Assembly: GCF_002237755.1 (NCBI RefSeq)
Contig: NZ_MWSJ01000016.1
Span: 1 to 64,000 of the forward strand
Origin: Lysinibacillus sp. KCTC 33748
GTDB taxonomy: Bacteria > Bacillota > Bacilli > Bacillales_A > Planococcaceae
Length of the DNA: 64,000 bases
Direction: 5' to 3'
Positions 20,281 through 31,986 of the stretch are shown here, in pieces. A model generated the notes under the pieces. The model was not told the origin of the DNA. It did not search any database and saw only the letters and a program-made list of their open reading frames with translations. The position numbers and the translations under genes were made by a program. The stretch's first letter is position 1; every line of letters begins with the position of its first letter.

Positions 20281-20402
20281 TTTTCAGCAGGTTGCTGAAA
20301 GAAGTTAAAGCCTCCGGCGGATGTCACGGAATCGAAAAGGAGTGCTTTGTGAAAGCACAAAGCCGATTCCGGACGCAATTATGCCGAGGCATAATTGATA
20401 AA
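20281..20402. repeat. Dispersed palindromic element B, copy 2
   Basis: Starts with hairpin TTTTCAGCAGGTTGCTGAAA, then GTTAAAGCCTCCGGCGGATG, stem GGAATCG / CGATTCC enclosing GTGCTTTGTGAAAGCAC, and ends GACGCAATTATGCCGAGGCA. Matches copy 1 nearly base for base over about 95 bp, with paired arm changes (AAATCGG in copy 1 and AATCG here, mirrored on the opposite arm) that keep the stem intact. Confidence 0.85.
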
Positions 20403-20426
20403 TAAACGTTTGTAAGGCGGTGCGAA

Positions 20427-22679
20427 ATGGAGCAGTTAACGAAAAACTTATTAGCAGGTATGAACACTGAGCAGGAAAATGCGGTCAAAACAACTGAAGG
20501 ACCGCTTCTAATTATGGCGGGTGCTGGATCAGGGAAAACACGTGTATTGACACATCGTATTGCATACCTAATCATCGAAAAAGAGATATATCCGTCAAAG
20601 ATTTTAGCTATCACATTTACAAATAAAGCTGCACGTGAAATGCGAGAGCGTATAGATGGCATTCTCGGTAATGGAACTGGCGATAGTATGTGGGTATCGA
20701 CTTTCCACTCCATGTGTGTGCGAATTTTACGACGCAATATTGATCAGCTAGGGATATCACGTAACTTTTCAATTTTAGATTCCACTGATCAGCTATCAGT
20801 TGTTAAAAATGTTATGAAGGATGAAAATATTGACACGAAACGTTTTGAACCTCGTGCGATTTTAAATGCGATTAGTTCGGCAAAAAACGAATGTATAGCT
20901 GCGGACGATTATGCAGGTCAAATCAATGAAAATAATCCTTACGAAAAAACAATCGCCCGAGTTTATAAAGGGTATGAAAAAAGACTACGCCGCAATCAAT
21001 CACTCGATTTTGATGATTTAATTATGACGACTATTACATTATTCAAGCGTGTACCAGAAGTGCTTGAATACTATCAAAATAAATTCCAATATATCCATGT
21101 AGACGAATATCAAGATACGAATAAATCTCAATATTTACTTGTTCAGATGCTTGCCAAGAAATTTAAAAATATTTGTGTTGTCGGTGATTCAGACCAATCG
21201 ATTTATCGTTGGCGTGGTGCGGACATTGGCAATATTCTTTCATTCGAAAAGGATTACCCAAGTGCTAAGGTCATTATGCTTGAGCAAAATTATCGCTCCA
21301 CAAAACGCATCCTACAAGCAGCAAATGACGTCATTCAAAATAATACAACACGTTATCCAAAAGAACTGCGTACAGAAAATGCAGAGGGTGAAAAAATCGT
21401 ATTGTACAAAGCGTATAACGAGCAAGAGGAAGCACAATTCGTTGTACAAACAATCCAACAACATATTCAAAAAGAAAATCGTTCATTTGATGACTTTGCA
21501 ATACTCTATCGTACAAATGCGCAGTCTCGTGTGATGGAGGAAGTGCTTGTTAAGTCTAATATGGCTTATCAAATAGTTGGTGGTACTAAGTTCTATGATC
21601 GTAAAGAGATTAAGGATTTACTTGCCTACTTGCGTCTTATTGCCAATAATGATGATGATTTATCACTTGCTCGTATTATTAATGAACCAAAGCGTAGTAT
21701 AGGTGCAACTTCCTTTGAAAAAATGGCGCGCTATGCGATTGATCAAGAGCGCTCAATTTTTGATGCCATGAATGATCTTGTATTCATGGGGCTTACAGGG
21801 AAGGCTGCTAATTCAGCTGAGCAATTTTATGCGATGATTAAAGGTTTTACAGAGATGCAAGAATATTTATCGGTGACAGAAATTGTAGAGCAGGTCATTG
21901 ACAAATCTGGTTATCGTGCAATGCTACAAAACGAAAAGACGATTGAAGCAGAAAGCCGCTTAGAAAACATTGAAGAATTTTTATCTGTAACAAAGGCTTT
22001 CGAGGAGCGTAGTGATGATAAGAGCTTAGTTGCCTTTTTAACAGATTTAGCGCTAATTGCAGATATAGATGCACTTGATAAAGATGATGCATCGAAGGGC
22101 AATATTATTTTAATGACAATGCATGCCGCAAAGGGCTTAGAATTCCCAATCGTCTTTATCATTGGAATGGAGGAAAATATCTTCCCGCATTCTCGTTCAC
22201 TTGATGATATGGATGAAATGGAGGAAGAACGTCGTTTAGCGTACGTAGGTATAACACGTGCAGAAGAACGTTTATATTTAACGAGTGCACAAAGTCGTAC
22301 GATATTTGGTCGTTCTAGCTATAACAATGTCTCGCGTTTCTTAGGTGAAATTTCGGAGGATATTACACAATCGGTTTCCAAGGGTGGTGCGAAGCCTGAA
22401 GTTCCGTTTGCCTCTAGCAATCGTTCAGCAGGTGGCTATCAAAAGCGTTCACTTGGAGCAATTCAGAAAACACAGCCTGCAACAGCTCGTTTACAAACAA
22501 CTGGTGGAGACCAATTTGGCTGGAAGGCTGGAGACAAAGCAATCCATAAAAAATGGGGAACAGGTATGGTTGTTAGTGTAAAAGGTGAGGGTGATAGTAC
22601 AGAGCTAGATATTGCCTTTCCACAACCTATTGGTATTAAGCGATTACTAGCGCAATTTGCACCTATTGAAAAAGGGTAA
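20427..22679 (+). CDS. pcrA: ATP-dependent DNA helicase PcrA
   Basis: UvrD-family 3'-5' helicase, essential in Gram-positives for repair, rolling-circle replication and transcription-replication conflicts. 750 residues: Walker A AGAGSGKT (31-38), VDEYQDTN (II), [14 protein letters not shown] (III), LEQNYRST (IV), [15 protein letters not shown] (V) and [13 protein letters not shown] (VI). The C-terminal Tudor-like tail [18 protein letters not shown], thought to bind RNA polymerase, is present. ATG 20427 after AAGGCGG. Overlapping expression with ligA is likely (14-base gap). Confidence 0.97.
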   Translation: MEQLTKNLLAGMNTEQENAVKTTEGPLLIMAGAGSGKTRVLTHRIAYLIIEKEIYPSKILAITFTNKAAREMRERIDGILGNGTGDSMWVSTFHSMCVRILRRNIDQLGISRNFSILDSTDQLSVVKNVMKDENIDTKRFEPRAILNAISSAKNECIAADDYAGQINENNPYEKTIARVYKGYEKRLRRNQSLDFDDLIMTTITLFKRVPEVLEYYQNKFQYIHVDEYQDTNKSQYLLVQMLAKKFKNICVVGDSDQSIYRWRGADIGNILSFEKDYPSAKVIMLEQNYRSTKRILQAANDVIQNNTTRYPKELRTENAEGEKIVLYKAYNEQEEAQFVVQTIQQHIQKENRSFDDFAILYRTNAQSRVMEEVLVKSNMAYQIVGGTKFYDRKEIKDLLAYLRLIANNDDDLSLARIINEPKRSIGATSFEKMARYAIDQERSIFDAMNDLVFMGLTGKAANSAEQFYAMIKGFTEMQEYLSVTEIVEQVIDKSGYRAMLQNEKTIEAESRLENIEEFLSVTKAFEERSDDKSLVAFLTDLALIADIDALDKDDASKGNIILMTMHAAKGLEFPIVFIIGMEENIFPHSRSLDDMDEMEEERRLAYVGITRAEERLYLTSAQSRTIFGRSSYNNVSRFLGEISEDITQSVSKGGAKPEVPFASSNRSAGGYQKRSLGAIQKTQPATARLQTTGGDQFGWKAGDKAIHKKWGTGMVVSVKGEGDSTELDIAFPQPIGIKRLLAQFAPIEKG

Positions 22680-22693
22680 CCGGGGGAACTTAA

Positions 22694-24700
<2,007 letters not shown>

Positions 24701-24715
24701 TGGATACTATCAGGT

Positions 24716-24879
24716 TCATCACCAAAAGTTGAGGATGGCATTTGTTTAAATGCATACTTTATAAATTGATTGGAGTGGAGACTGGACGTCACCAGGAAGC
24801 TTTGCTCTGTAGCGAAAGCAAAGCGGCAGCTACAAAGCGCCCAGTTGGAACGGAAATCAATCACACGTTATGGTGATGA
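24716..24879. repeat. Dispersed element A, copy 4, with perfect 9-bp inverted ends
   Basis: Left end TCATCACCA (24716-24724) and right end TGGTGATGA (24871-24879) are exact inverted repeats. Arms: AAAAGTTGAGGATGGCATTT, then GATTGGAGTGGAGACTGGAC; the core CTCTGTAGCGAAAGCAAAGC is the ancestor-like single copy of the unit that is tandemly repeated at 48447-48602; exit GCGCCCAGTTGGAACGGAAA. At 164 bp it is the best bounded full copy in the window. Confidence 0.85.
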
Positions 24880-24904
24880 TCTAAATATTATAGTAAAGAA
24901 AGAT

Positions 24905-24943
24905 GAATTGTTCGTCCTTTCCACAGATAGGTACGAACAATTC
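24905..24943. repeat. Inverted repeat upstream of camS
   Basis: Perfect 11-base arms GAATTGTTCGT / ACGAACAATTC separated by 17 bases. No T-run follows. It could be an operator or mRNA stem ahead of camS. The arms contain CGAACAAT, like a PurBox core, but in the opposite relative orientation from the boxes at 1312-1357. Confidence 0.5.
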
Positions 24944-24984
24944 GTCAAGCAAAATCTGAACATCAGTAAAGGAGTACTAAAATA

Positions 24985-26118
24985 ATGAAGTCATTTCGAC
25001 TCATTCCAGCAATTATCGCTGCTGCAATGCTAGTCGGCTGTGTGCCTTCTGATAAGAAGGAGACAGAGCTAACACAGGAGACGCAACAGGAAAAAGCGGA
25101 AACAACAATTATTCCAAGCTTACAGATTGATAAATCATATTATAGAACGCTAACACCCTATAAACAAAGTGCTAGTAGGGGATTAGTAGTTTCGAATATT
25201 TATACAAAATATGATATGAAGGAAGTTGAAACAGGTTTAATGCGTCTTTCTCAAAATGAGTTTGACACAGAAAACTATTTCTTCCAAGAGGGGCAATATT
25301 TAGCGGAAAATACAGTGGAAAATTGGCTTGCCCGAAGTTCACAAGAGAAAGACGGCTTAAATCCTCCGACGACGGACTCAATGCCTGCAGAGGAACGTGC
25401 AGAAAAGGCTCCAATCTATTTATCACATATTGTTGAGCAAAATTATTTAACAAAAACTAGTGATAACAAAGTAAAATTAAGTGGTATTTCGATAGGACTT
25501 GCCTTAAACTCTATTTATTACTATCAAAAAGAAAAGTATGGGGAATACTATGAGAAACCAATTTCGGAGGCAGAACTGATTGAGCAAGGGAAGAAGATGG
25601 CCTCAGAAATTGTGTCTCGTCTAAGAACCCGTGATGAATTGAAAGATGTACCGATAGTAGTAGGCTTATTTAAACAAAAAGCGCGCAATGATATTGTTCC
25701 AGGAACATATTTTAACTATGGCGTAGCTAAAGCTGGACAAAACGAAGTATCTGATTGGAAAGCTGTGGATGAAGAATATATTCTGTTCCCAACGAGTGAA
25801 TCACAGGATGTATACCGTGATGACAGCAAAAACTTTGAGAATTTTAAACAAGATGTAGATAAGTATTTTTCAAACTATACTAGTGTAGTAGGAACAGGCT
25901 TCTACCAAAACAAAAAAATTCAAAAATTATCGATTGAAGTGCCCATCCAATTCTTTAGTAAACCTGAAATTATTGGATTCACTCAATATTTAACAGGTGT
26001 CCTGATCAAACAATTTGATAATATTCATGTTGAAGTAAGTATCACCTCAATTAACGGTCCAGAGGCATTGATCGTAAAGAATGCCAACGAAAAAGAACCA
26101 TACGTCCATATCTATTAG
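24985..26118 (+). CDS. camS: CamS family sex-pheromone-type lipoprotein
   Basis: Membrane-anchored lipoprotein of unknown core function; in enterococci and staphylococci its signal peptide is the source of a sex-pheromone peptide. 377 residues: signal peptide FRLIPAIIAAAMLVGC with lipobox MLVGC, Lys/Glu-rich linker, then the CamS domain (KSYYRTLTPYKQSASRG, SHIVEQNYLTK, VPIVVGLFKQKARNDIVPG). ATG 24985 after AAAGGAG. Follows ligA as B. subtilis yerH does. The expected pheromone core (IIAAAML region) differs from the enterococcal AIFILAS. Confidence 0.9.
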   Translation: MKSFRLIPAIIAAAMLVGCVPSDKKETELTQETQQEKAETTIIPSLQIDKSYYRTLTPYKQSASRGLVVSNIYTKYDMKEVETGLMRLSQNEFDTENYFFQEGQYLAENTVENWLARSSQEKDGLNPPTTDSMPAEERAEKAPIYLSHIVEQNYLTKTSDNKVKLSGISIGLALNSIYYYQKEKYGEYYEKPISEAELIEQGKKMASEIVSRLRTRDELKDVPIVVGLFKQKARNDIVPGTYFNYGVAKAGQNEVSDWKAVDEEYILFPTSESQDVYRDDSKNFENFKQDVDKYFSNYTSVVGTGFYQNKKIQKLSIEVPIQFFSKPEIIGFTQYLTGVLIKQFDNIHVEVSITSINGPEALIVKNANEKEPYVHIY

Positions 26119-26120
26119 AA

Positions 26121-26152
26121 ATATAGTCAGCCTTGTGCTGACTATATTTTTT
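26121..26152 (+). terminator. Terminator after camS
   Basis: Perfect 11-bp stem ATATAGTCAGC / GCTGACTATAT with loop CTTGT, followed by seven T. Confidence 0.9.
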
Positions 26153-26176
26153 TATGGGATGAATATGAGTTGAAAG

Positions 26177-26298
26177 CGACGGAAAGAATCCTTGGAACGA
26201 CGGAAAGCTCCCCGAAGTGAAGGAAAACCTCACCGAAATGATGGATAGAAAAGCAAAAATGGATAGACTCCTCAAAGTGACGGATACATAAGAAAGCA
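26177..26298. repeat. Degenerate 21-bp tandem array
   Basis: Units of 21 bp aligned on GACGGA: CGACGGAAAGAATCCTTGG-, CGACGGAAAGCTCCCCGAAG-, GAAGGAAAACCTCACCGAAA-, GATGGATAGAAAAGCAAAAA-, then an 18-bp unit and GACGGATACATAAG. Non-coding, between the camS terminator and gatC. A second array with the same period is at 57325-57429. Confidence 0.7.
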
Positions 26299-26528
26299 CA
26301 ACAACGCGATCGATGCTCCGCTCACAAAGAGCAAAGTCTTAATGGAGGACTCTAAAAACAGTCCATAAAGACGACACTTCGTCATAGTAGTGAAAGTTTC
26401 TTTATTTTTGGTGAAAGTTGTGATTTTTAATATGAAAAATGTTATGATTATTTGCATGGTTAACTTTATTCAACCCTATTGTTATCGACAAAAGCAATGA
26501 ATTGAATGAGTATTCGGAGGTGTGAAAA

Positions 26529-26816
26529 ATGGCAAAATTAACAAAAGAAGAAGTTAAGCACGTGGCAAACTTAGCACGTCTTGCAATTACGGAAGAGGAA
26601 GCAGAGAAATTTGCTGAACAGCTTGGTAAAATTACTGACTTCGCAGAGCAACTAAACGAGTTAGATACAACGAATGTTGAACCAACAACTCACGTTTTAC
26701 CACTAGTAAACGTAATGCGTGAAGATGTGGCAACAAAAGGTTTAGACCGTGAAGTAATGATGTTAAACGTAAAAGAACAAGAAGATGGTCAAGTAAAAGT
26801 ACCAGCTATCATGTAA
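26529..26816 (+). CDS. gatC: Asp/Glu-tRNA amidotransferase subunit C
   Basis: Small subunit of GatCAB, which turns Glu-tRNA(Gln) and Asp-tRNA(Asn) into their amidated forms. GatC wraps GatA and stabilises the complex. 95 residues with the family pattern [20 protein letters not shown] and the C-terminal [12 protein letters not shown] 26529 after CGGAGGTG. First gene of gatCAB; gatA starts 24 bases downstream. Confidence 0.96.
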   Translation: MAKLTKEEVKHVANLARLAITEEEAEKFAEQLGKITDFAEQLNELDTTNVEPTTHVLPLVNVMREDVATKGLDREVMMLNVKEQEDGQVKVPAIM

Positions 26817-26840
26817 TACTAAAACATAGGAGGATTCCTC

Positions 26841-28304
26841 ATGACGTTATTTGAACGTTCAGCGAAGGAGCTACAAGCTGATATTAAAGCGGGTAACTTA
26901 ACAATCGCTGATTTAACAAAAGAAGCATTCGAACGTGTGGCGAAGCTTGACGGCGATGTACAAGCTTTCCTTGCTTCAAACGAAGAAAAAGCAACTGCAC
27001 AAGCAGCTGAAATGGATAAAGTGCCATTTGAAGAGCGTGGACCACTTTTCGGTCTTCCTATCGGTGTTAAAGACAACATCGTGACAGAAGGCTTAGAAAC
27101 AACTTGTGCTTCTAAAATTTTAGAAGGCTTTATGCCAATTTACGATGCAACAGTAGTTAAAAAGCTACGTGACGCAGGTATGGTCACTATCGGTAAATTA
27201 AACATGGACGAGTTTGCAATGGGTTCTTCAAATGAAAACTCATACTATAAAACAACAAAAAATCCATGGAACTTAAACCACGTACCAGGTGGATCTTCAG
27301 GTGCATCTGCAGCAGCAGTTGCAGCAGGTGAAGTACCATTCTCACTTGGTTCTGATACAGGTGGTTCAATCCGTCAACCAGCTGCTTATTGCGGTGTTGT
27401 AGGAATGAAGCCTACATATGGCCGTGTATCTCGTTTTGGTCTAGTTGCATTTGCATCTTCTTTAGATCAAATCGGACCAATTACACGTAATGTTGAAGAC
27501 AATGCTCTTTTACTTGAAGCAATCGCAGGATTAGATGCAAACGATTCAACTTCTGCAGACGTAGAAGTACCAAACTACGCAGCAGCACTTACTGGTGACG
27601 TAAAAGGTTTACGTATCGCTGTGCCAAAAGAATTCCTTGGTGAAGGTGTTGGCGAAGCAGCACGTCAATCAGTGCTTGATGCATTAGAAGTATTAAAAGG
27701 CCTAGGTGCTACAGTAGAAGAAGTATCACTTCCTCACTCGAAATATGCACTTGCAGCATACTATATTCTTTCTTCTTCTGAAGCGTCTTCTAACCTTTCT
27801 CGTTTTGACGGTATCCGTTATGGTTTCCGTGCAGAAAACGTTGATAATTTGATGGACCTTTATAAAGAAACACGTGCACAAGGCTTTGGCGATGAAGTAA
27901 AACGTCGTATCATGCTTGGTACTTACTCGCTAAGTGCAGGTACGTATGATGCTTACTATAAAAAAGCTCAACAAGCACGTACACTTATCAAAGCAGACTA
28001 CGACAAAGTATTCGAAGACTTTGACGTAATCATTGGACCAACTTCTCCTACACCAGCATTTAAAATTGGTGAAAACGTTGATGATCCAATGACGATGTAT
28101 GCAAATGATATTTTAACGATTCCTATGAACTTAGCTGGTGTACCAGCCATCTCAATCCCATGTGGAATTGAAAATGGTCTACCACTAGGCTTACAAATTA
28201 TCGGTAAATATTTCGATGAAGCAACAATTTACCGTGTAGCTCATGCTTTTGAACAAGCAACGGAGTTCCATAAACAAGTTCCTCAAATTTGGGAGGGAAA
28301 ATAA
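26841..28304 (+). CDS. gatA: Asp/Glu-tRNA amidotransferase subunit A
   Basis: Amidase-signature glutaminase that releases ammonia for GatB. 487 residues. The Ser-cisSer-Lys triad regions are intact: GLPIGVKDN (Lys), [15 protein letters not shown] (cis-Ser) and [16 protein letters not shown] (nucleophile Ser). ATG 26841 after TAGGAGGATTCC. Its stop is one base before the gatB start. Confidence 0.97.
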   Translation: MTLFERSAKELQADIKAGNLTIADLTKEAFERVAKLDGDVQAFLASNEEKATAQAAEMDKVPFEERGPLFGLPIGVKDNIVTEGLETTCASKILEGFMPIYDATVVKKLRDAGMVTIGKLNMDEFAMGSSNENSYYKTTKNPWNLNHVPGGSSGASAAAVAAGEVPFSLGSDTGGSIRQPAAYCGVVGMKPTYGRVSRFGLVAFASSLDQIGPITRNVEDNALLLEAIAGLDANDSTSADVEVPNYAAALTGDVKGLRIAVPKEFLGEGVGEAARQSVLDALEVLKGLGATVEEVSLPHSKYALAAYYILSSSEASSNLSRFDGIRYGFRAENVDNLMDLYKETRAQGFGDEVKRRIMLGTYSLSAGTYDAYYKKAQQARTLIKADYDKVFEDFDVIIGPTSPTPAFKIGENVDDPMTMYANDILTIPMNLAGVPAISIPCGIENGLPLGLQIIGKYFDEATIYRVAHAFEQATEFHKQVPQIWEGK

Positions 28305-28305
28305 C

Positions 28306-29733
28306 ATGAACTTTGAAACAGTCATTGGTTTAGAAGTACACGTTGAGTTAAAAACGAACTCAAAAATCTTCTCACCAGCACCAGCTCACTTCGGTGCTGA
28401 ACCAAATACAAATACTACAGTTATCGACCTAGGCTATCCTGGGGTCCTACCTGTACTTAATAAAAATGTTGTAGATTTCGCAATGCGTGCAGCACTTGCA
28501 CTAAACATGGAAATCGAACAAGAAACAAAATTTGACCGTAAAAACTACTTCTATCCTGATAATCCGAAAGCTTATCAAATTTCTCAATTCGATAAACCAA
28601 TCGGTAAAAACGGCTGGGTTGATATTGAAGTAGATGGTTATACAAAACGTATTGGTATTACACGTCTTCATATGGAAGAAGATGCTGGTAAACTGTCTCA
28701 CAGTGGAGACCACTCTTTAGTTGACTTTAACCGTCAAGGTACACCACTTGTAGAAATCGTTTCTGAGCCAGATATTCGCACGCCAAACGAAGCGTATGCG
28801 TATCTTGAAAAAATAAAATCAATCATCCAATATTCAGATGTATCGGACTGTAAAATGGAAGAAGGTTCACTTCGTTGTGACGCCAACATTTCACTTCGTC
28901 CATATGGTCGAGAAGAATTTGGTACAAAAACAGAGCTTAAAAACCTTAACTCTTTCAACTATGTTCGCCGTGGTTTAGAGCACGAGGAATTACGCCAAGC
29001 TGATGTCCTTCTTTCAGGTGGGGTAATTGAGCAAGAGACTCGCCGTTTCGATGAAAAAACAGGTAAAACAATTCTTATGCGTGTAAAAGAAGGAACAGAC
29101 GATTATCGTTACTTCCCAGAGCCAGATTTAGTTCGCCTATCAATCGATGATGAATGGTTAGAGCGAGTAAAATCAGAAATTCCAGAGCTTCCAGATGCTC
29201 GTAAAAAACGCTATGTTGAAGAATTAGGCTTAACGCCATATGATGCAGGAGTTCTTGTTATTTCAAAAGAAATCTCAGACTTCTTCGAGGCGATGGTAGC
29301 TAAAGATGCGGATGCAAAACTTTCAGCAAACTGGCTTATGGGTGATGTTTCTGCATACTTAAATGCAGAACAAAAAGACCTTAAAGATACTGCATTAACG
29401 CCAGAAAACCTTGCGGAAATGGTGAAATTAATCACTGACGGTACAATTTCTTCTAAAATCGGTAAAAAGGTATTTGCTGAATTAGTAGAAAATGGCGGTT
29501 CTGCTGGAGAAATCGTTAAAGCAAAAGGTTTAGTTCAAATTTCTGATGAAGGTGCATTACTTGCTATCGTTACAGAAGTTCTAGACAACAATGCACAATC
29601 GATCGAAGACTTCAAAAACGGTAAGGATCGCGCTATCGGCTTCTTAGTTGGTCAAATTATGAAAGCAACTAAAGGTCAAGCGAACCCACCTATGGTCAAT
29701 AAATTATTACAACAAGAAATTGCAAAACGTTAA
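28306..29733 (+). CDS. gatB: Asp/Glu-tRNA amidotransferase subunit B
   Basis: Kinase and transamidase subunit that phosphorylates the mischarged tRNA-bound residue and binds tRNA. I use ATG 28306 (after GGGAGGG), giving [17 protein letters not shown]; a longer in-frame ORF from 28243 overlaps gatA without a ribosome site. 475 residues. Metal and active-site segments [18 protein letters not shown] and [16 protein letters not shown] are present, with the C-terminal YqeY-like tail domain. Confidence 0.97.
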   Translation: MNFETVIGLEVHVELKTNSKIFSPAPAHFGAEPNTNTTVIDLGYPGVLPVLNKNVVDFAMRAALALNMEIEQETKFDRKNYFYPDNPKAYQISQFDKPIGKNGWVDIEVDGYTKRIGITRLHMEEDAGKLSHSGDHSLVDFNRQGTPLVEIVSEPDIRTPNEAYAYLEKIKSIIQYSDVSDCKMEEGSLRCDANISLRPYGREEFGTKTELKNLNSFNYVRRGLEHEELRQADVLLSGGVIEQETRRFDEKTGKTILMRVKEGTDDYRYFPEPDLVRLSIDDEWLERVKSEIPELPDARKKRYVEELGLTPYDAGVLVISKEISDFFEAMVAKDADAKLSANWLMGDVSAYLNAEQKDLKDTALTPENLAEMVKLITDGTISSKIGKKVFAELVENGGSAGEIVKAKGLVQISDEGALLAIVTEVLDNNAQSIEDFKNGKDRAIGFLVGQIMKATKGQANPPMVNKLLQQEIAKR

Positions 29734-29748
29734 TTGTAATTGCAACGG

Positions 29749-29784
29749 AAGGTCAAGAGAGCAAATTTGCTTTCTTGGCCTTTT
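29749..29784 (+). terminator. Terminator after gatCAB
   Basis: Stem AAGGTCAAGAGAGCAAA / TTTGCTTTCTTGGCCTT with few mismatches, followed by TTATAAAT. Confidence 0.8.
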
Positions 29785-29851
29785 ATAAATAAAAATTAAT
29801 ACATACTAAAGAATCTTTAGGGGCATCTATAACAATAAAAAGGCTTTTTTT

Positions 29852-29910
29852 GAGTAGAGGCTGGGAGATTTAAAAGCTCAGCAGGAACGGAAATAAACTC
29901 GAAATTATGG
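29852..29910. repeat. Remnant of dispersed element A
   Basis: GAGTAGAGGCTGGGAG ... GCAGGAACGGAAATAAACTC keeps only the two sides of element A (TGGAGGCTGGG entry and GGAACGGAAATCAAC exit) with almost no core, like the 108-bp copy at 63779. The gap 29785-30013 holds nothing else that I recognise. Confidence 0.5.
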
Positions 29911-30013
29911 AGAAAAGAACTAAAAAATACCAAATTAGCACTTTATAGTTGTCTAAATGGAGTATTCATAGCAAAATATAGAAGAACATGATAAAACTTT
30001 AGGAGGTCTATCA

Positions 30014-30574
30014 ATGAAAACGGAACAACAATATTTCAATGATGCGATTTCAATTCAACAATATATGGATCATATGACGACATTAAAAGAGGAAAGCTTC
30101 CGTATTTATGATGGTTTCGAAGTGCCAATAAACGATGGCTTTATCGAACTATTGAAGAACAATCAACTAAAAATTTTAACAATTACTGAGGACTGGTGCG
30201 GGGACGCAATGTTAAACAATCCAATCATTCGCCGAGTTGCAGAGGCAGCAGAACTAGACATGCGCGCAGTATTACGTGATGCGGATACAGATTTGATTGA
30301 TCGTTATTTAACAAACGGTGGCCGTGCAATTCCGGTTTATATTCTATTAGATGATGCTGGTCAGGTTGTAGGAAAATGGGGACCACGAGCACCAGAATTA
30401 CAGGAATTAGTAGTAAGTAAACGAGCTACTTTACCTGATAAAGAAGATCCTACATTTGAAGATGCACAAAAAGCGCTATATGCAGAAATTCGTGAAGAGA
30501 ATATGACGAATAAATCATATTGGACATATGTTTACGAGGATTTTAAAAAGCAAGTAACAGCTGCATTGCAATAA
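30014..30574 (+). CDS. Thioredoxin-fold protein with WCGD motif
   Basis: Probable thioredoxin-like protein (Thioredoxin_9 type) of 186 residues. The fold is suggested by NQLKILTITEDWCGDAM (around 50-66) and the cis-Pro strand GGRAIPVYILLD. The usual CxxC is replaced by WCGD with one Cys, so disulfide exchange through two cysteines is not possible; single-Cys or bacillithiol chemistry is conceivable but unproven. ATG 30014 after TAGGAGGTC. It stands alone between gatCAB and dgkB. Confidence 0.8.
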   Translation: MKTEQQYFNDAISIQQYMDHMTTLKEESFRIYDGFEVPINDGFIELLKNNQLKILTITEDWCGDAMLNNPIIRRVAEAAELDMRAVLRDADTDLIDRYLTNGGRAIPVYILLDDAGQVVGKWGPRAPELQELVVSKRATLPDKEDPTFEDAQKALYAEIREENMTNKSYWTYVYEDFKKQVTAALQ

Positions 30575-30699
30575 TTGTAAATCACAAGGCTGCATGTCAG
30601 AAAAAAGAGGACATGCCTTGCTCTTGTTGACTTCAATGCAACATTTAAAAGAATAATTCGTTGAAAGAAATAGAATCTTATGAAGCAGGAAGGTATGTT

Positions 30700-31617
30700 A
30701 TGAAACGAGCAAGAATCATTTATAATCCTACATCTGGGCGTGAAGTGTTTAAAAAGCATCTACCAGAAGTATTGGCAAAATTAGAGGTAGCAGGCTATGA
30801 GACATCTTGTCACGCAACAACCTGTGAAGGCGATGCGACCATTGCTGCAAAAAATGCAGTAGAACGTGGCTTTGATATAATTATTGCAGTTGGTGGAGAT
30901 GGCACATTAAATGAAGTTGTTGCAGGTGTAAGTCCATTTGAGAACCGGCCGAAAGTAGGTCTAATTCCGATGGGTACAACGAATGACTTTGCCCGTGCCG
31001 TGCACATTCCTCGAAATATTGAAGCTGCCGTTGACATTATTATTAAAGGTGAATCGTTACCAGTAGATGTTGGTTTATTAAATGGGGAACGCTATTTCAT
31101 CAATATTGCTGCTGGCGGACGTATTACAGAATTAACTTATGAAGTGCCAAGTAAAATGAAAACAATGCTAGGGCAGTTAGCTTACTACTTAAAAGCAGTG
31201 GAAATGATCCCATCGATTAAAGCTTCTCACATGCGTATTGAATACGATGGCGAAGTGTTTGATGGGGATGCCATGATGTTTTTATGTGGCTTAACAAATT
31301 CGGTGGGAGGCTTTGAAAAGCTTGCACCAGACGCAAGTATTAATGATGGCTACTTTACTTTAATCGTATTGAAAAAAGTAAACCTGCCTGAATTTATTCA
31401 GCTTGCTGCAATGGCATTAAGAGGCGAGCATTTAAATGATGATCGTGTAATTTATAAAAAAGCAAGTGTCGTCAAAGTATCTACTGAAGATGAAATTCAT
31501 TTAAACTTAGATGGTGAATATGGTGGTGACGCGCCTGCAACATTTGAAAACTTAAAGCGTCATATTGAAATTTTTGTCCCACTAGCAGATATTCGTGAAG
31601 AAGACCGTGTACAATAA
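30700..31617 (+). CDS. dgkB: Diacylglycerol kinase
   Basis: Soluble lipid kinase that returns diacylglycerol to phosphatidic acid during lipoteichoic acid turnover. Start ATG 30700 after GCAGGAAGG gives MKRARIIYNPTSGRE, the family N-terminus; a TTG at 30661 would add 13 atypical residues. 305 residues with AVGGDGTLNEVVAG (ATP site), PMGTTNDFARA and VGLLNGERYFINIAAGG. Followed by rlmCD in Bacillus; here a cytochrome bd operon intervenes. Confidence 0.95.
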   Translation: MKRARIIYNPTSGREVFKKHLPEVLAKLEVAGYETSCHATTCEGDATIAAKNAVERGFDIIIAVGGDGTLNEVVAGVSPFENRPKVGLIPMGTTNDFARAVHIPRNIEAAVDIIIKGESLPVDVGLLNGERYFINIAAGGRITELTYEVPSKMKTMLGQLAYYLKAVEMIPSIKASHMRIEYDGEVFDGDAMMFLCGLTNSVGGFEKLAPDASINDGYFTLIVLKKVNLPEFIQLAAMALRGEHLNDDRVIYKKASVVKVSTEDEIHLNLDGEYGGDAPATFENLKRHIEIFVPLADIREEDRVQ

Positions 31618-31756
31618 ACATAAAAAATAGTTCTATTGAAGTTAAAAGAAATCCTTTTGTTATGGGTATTAATGGATTAAACACCACATATGCGTATATG
31701 CCCATCCTTTAAATGGTATTGTGAATGAATTAAGAAAAATGTTTGGCAAATGTGAG

Positions 31757-31762
31757 TATAAT
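31757..31762 (+). promoter_or_regulatory. Candidate -10 element ahead of the cyd operon
   Basis: Perfect TATAAT at 31757-31762, but with no good -35 at 17 bases. If used, transcription starts near 31769 and at once meets the hairpin at 31781-31829, so a leader attenuation step is possible. Confidence 0.35.
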
Positions 31763-31780
31763 ACTTGAACAAAATTTGAA

Positions 31781-31829
31781 ACCTTTATAATAGGCCGAAA
31801 TTCCGGTCCATTATAAAGGTTTTTTTCGT
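31781..31829 (+). terminator. Strong terminator between dgkB and the cyd genes
   Basis: Stem ACCTTTATAATAGGCCG / CGGTCCATTATAAAGGT with loop AAATT, followed by seven T. It could end dgkB transcription (164 bases downstream of its stop) or act as an attenuator of the cyd operon. Confidence 0.8.
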
Positions 31830-31878
31830 TGCAATAGTGGAAAATGGGGGTATGGATAAGGGAAAGGGAGTGTTGCCG

Positions 31879-31974
31879 TTGTATAAGTCACAGGAAAGAA
31901 AGCTCATTTGGCTAAGCTTTGGTGTTGCAATTATCATGCTACTTTCCATACTTGGAAGAATATTTGGAGGTTAG
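31879..31974 (+). CDS. Candidate 31-residue single-span membrane peptide ahead of cydA
   Basis: Frame from TTG 31879 (preceded by AAAGGGAG, 10 bases) to TAG 31972 reads MYKSQERKLIWLSFGVAIIM then LLSILGRIFGG: a basic N-terminus and one membrane segment of about 20 residues. An in-frame ATG at 31852 would give 40 residues. It ends 12 bases before cydA, whose AGGGGGG-type site overlaps its stop. Length, hydrophobicity and placement suggest a small oxidase-associated subunit or leader peptide; I know no named homolog. Confidence 0.5.
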   Translation: MYKSQERKLIWLSFGVAIIMLLSILGRIFGG

Positions 31975-31986
31975 GGGGGCAATGAA

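Noticed and set aside
28243-28305. Extended gatB start
   Set aside because: The extra 21 codons lie inside gatA without a ribosome site; ATG 28306 follows GGGAGGG.
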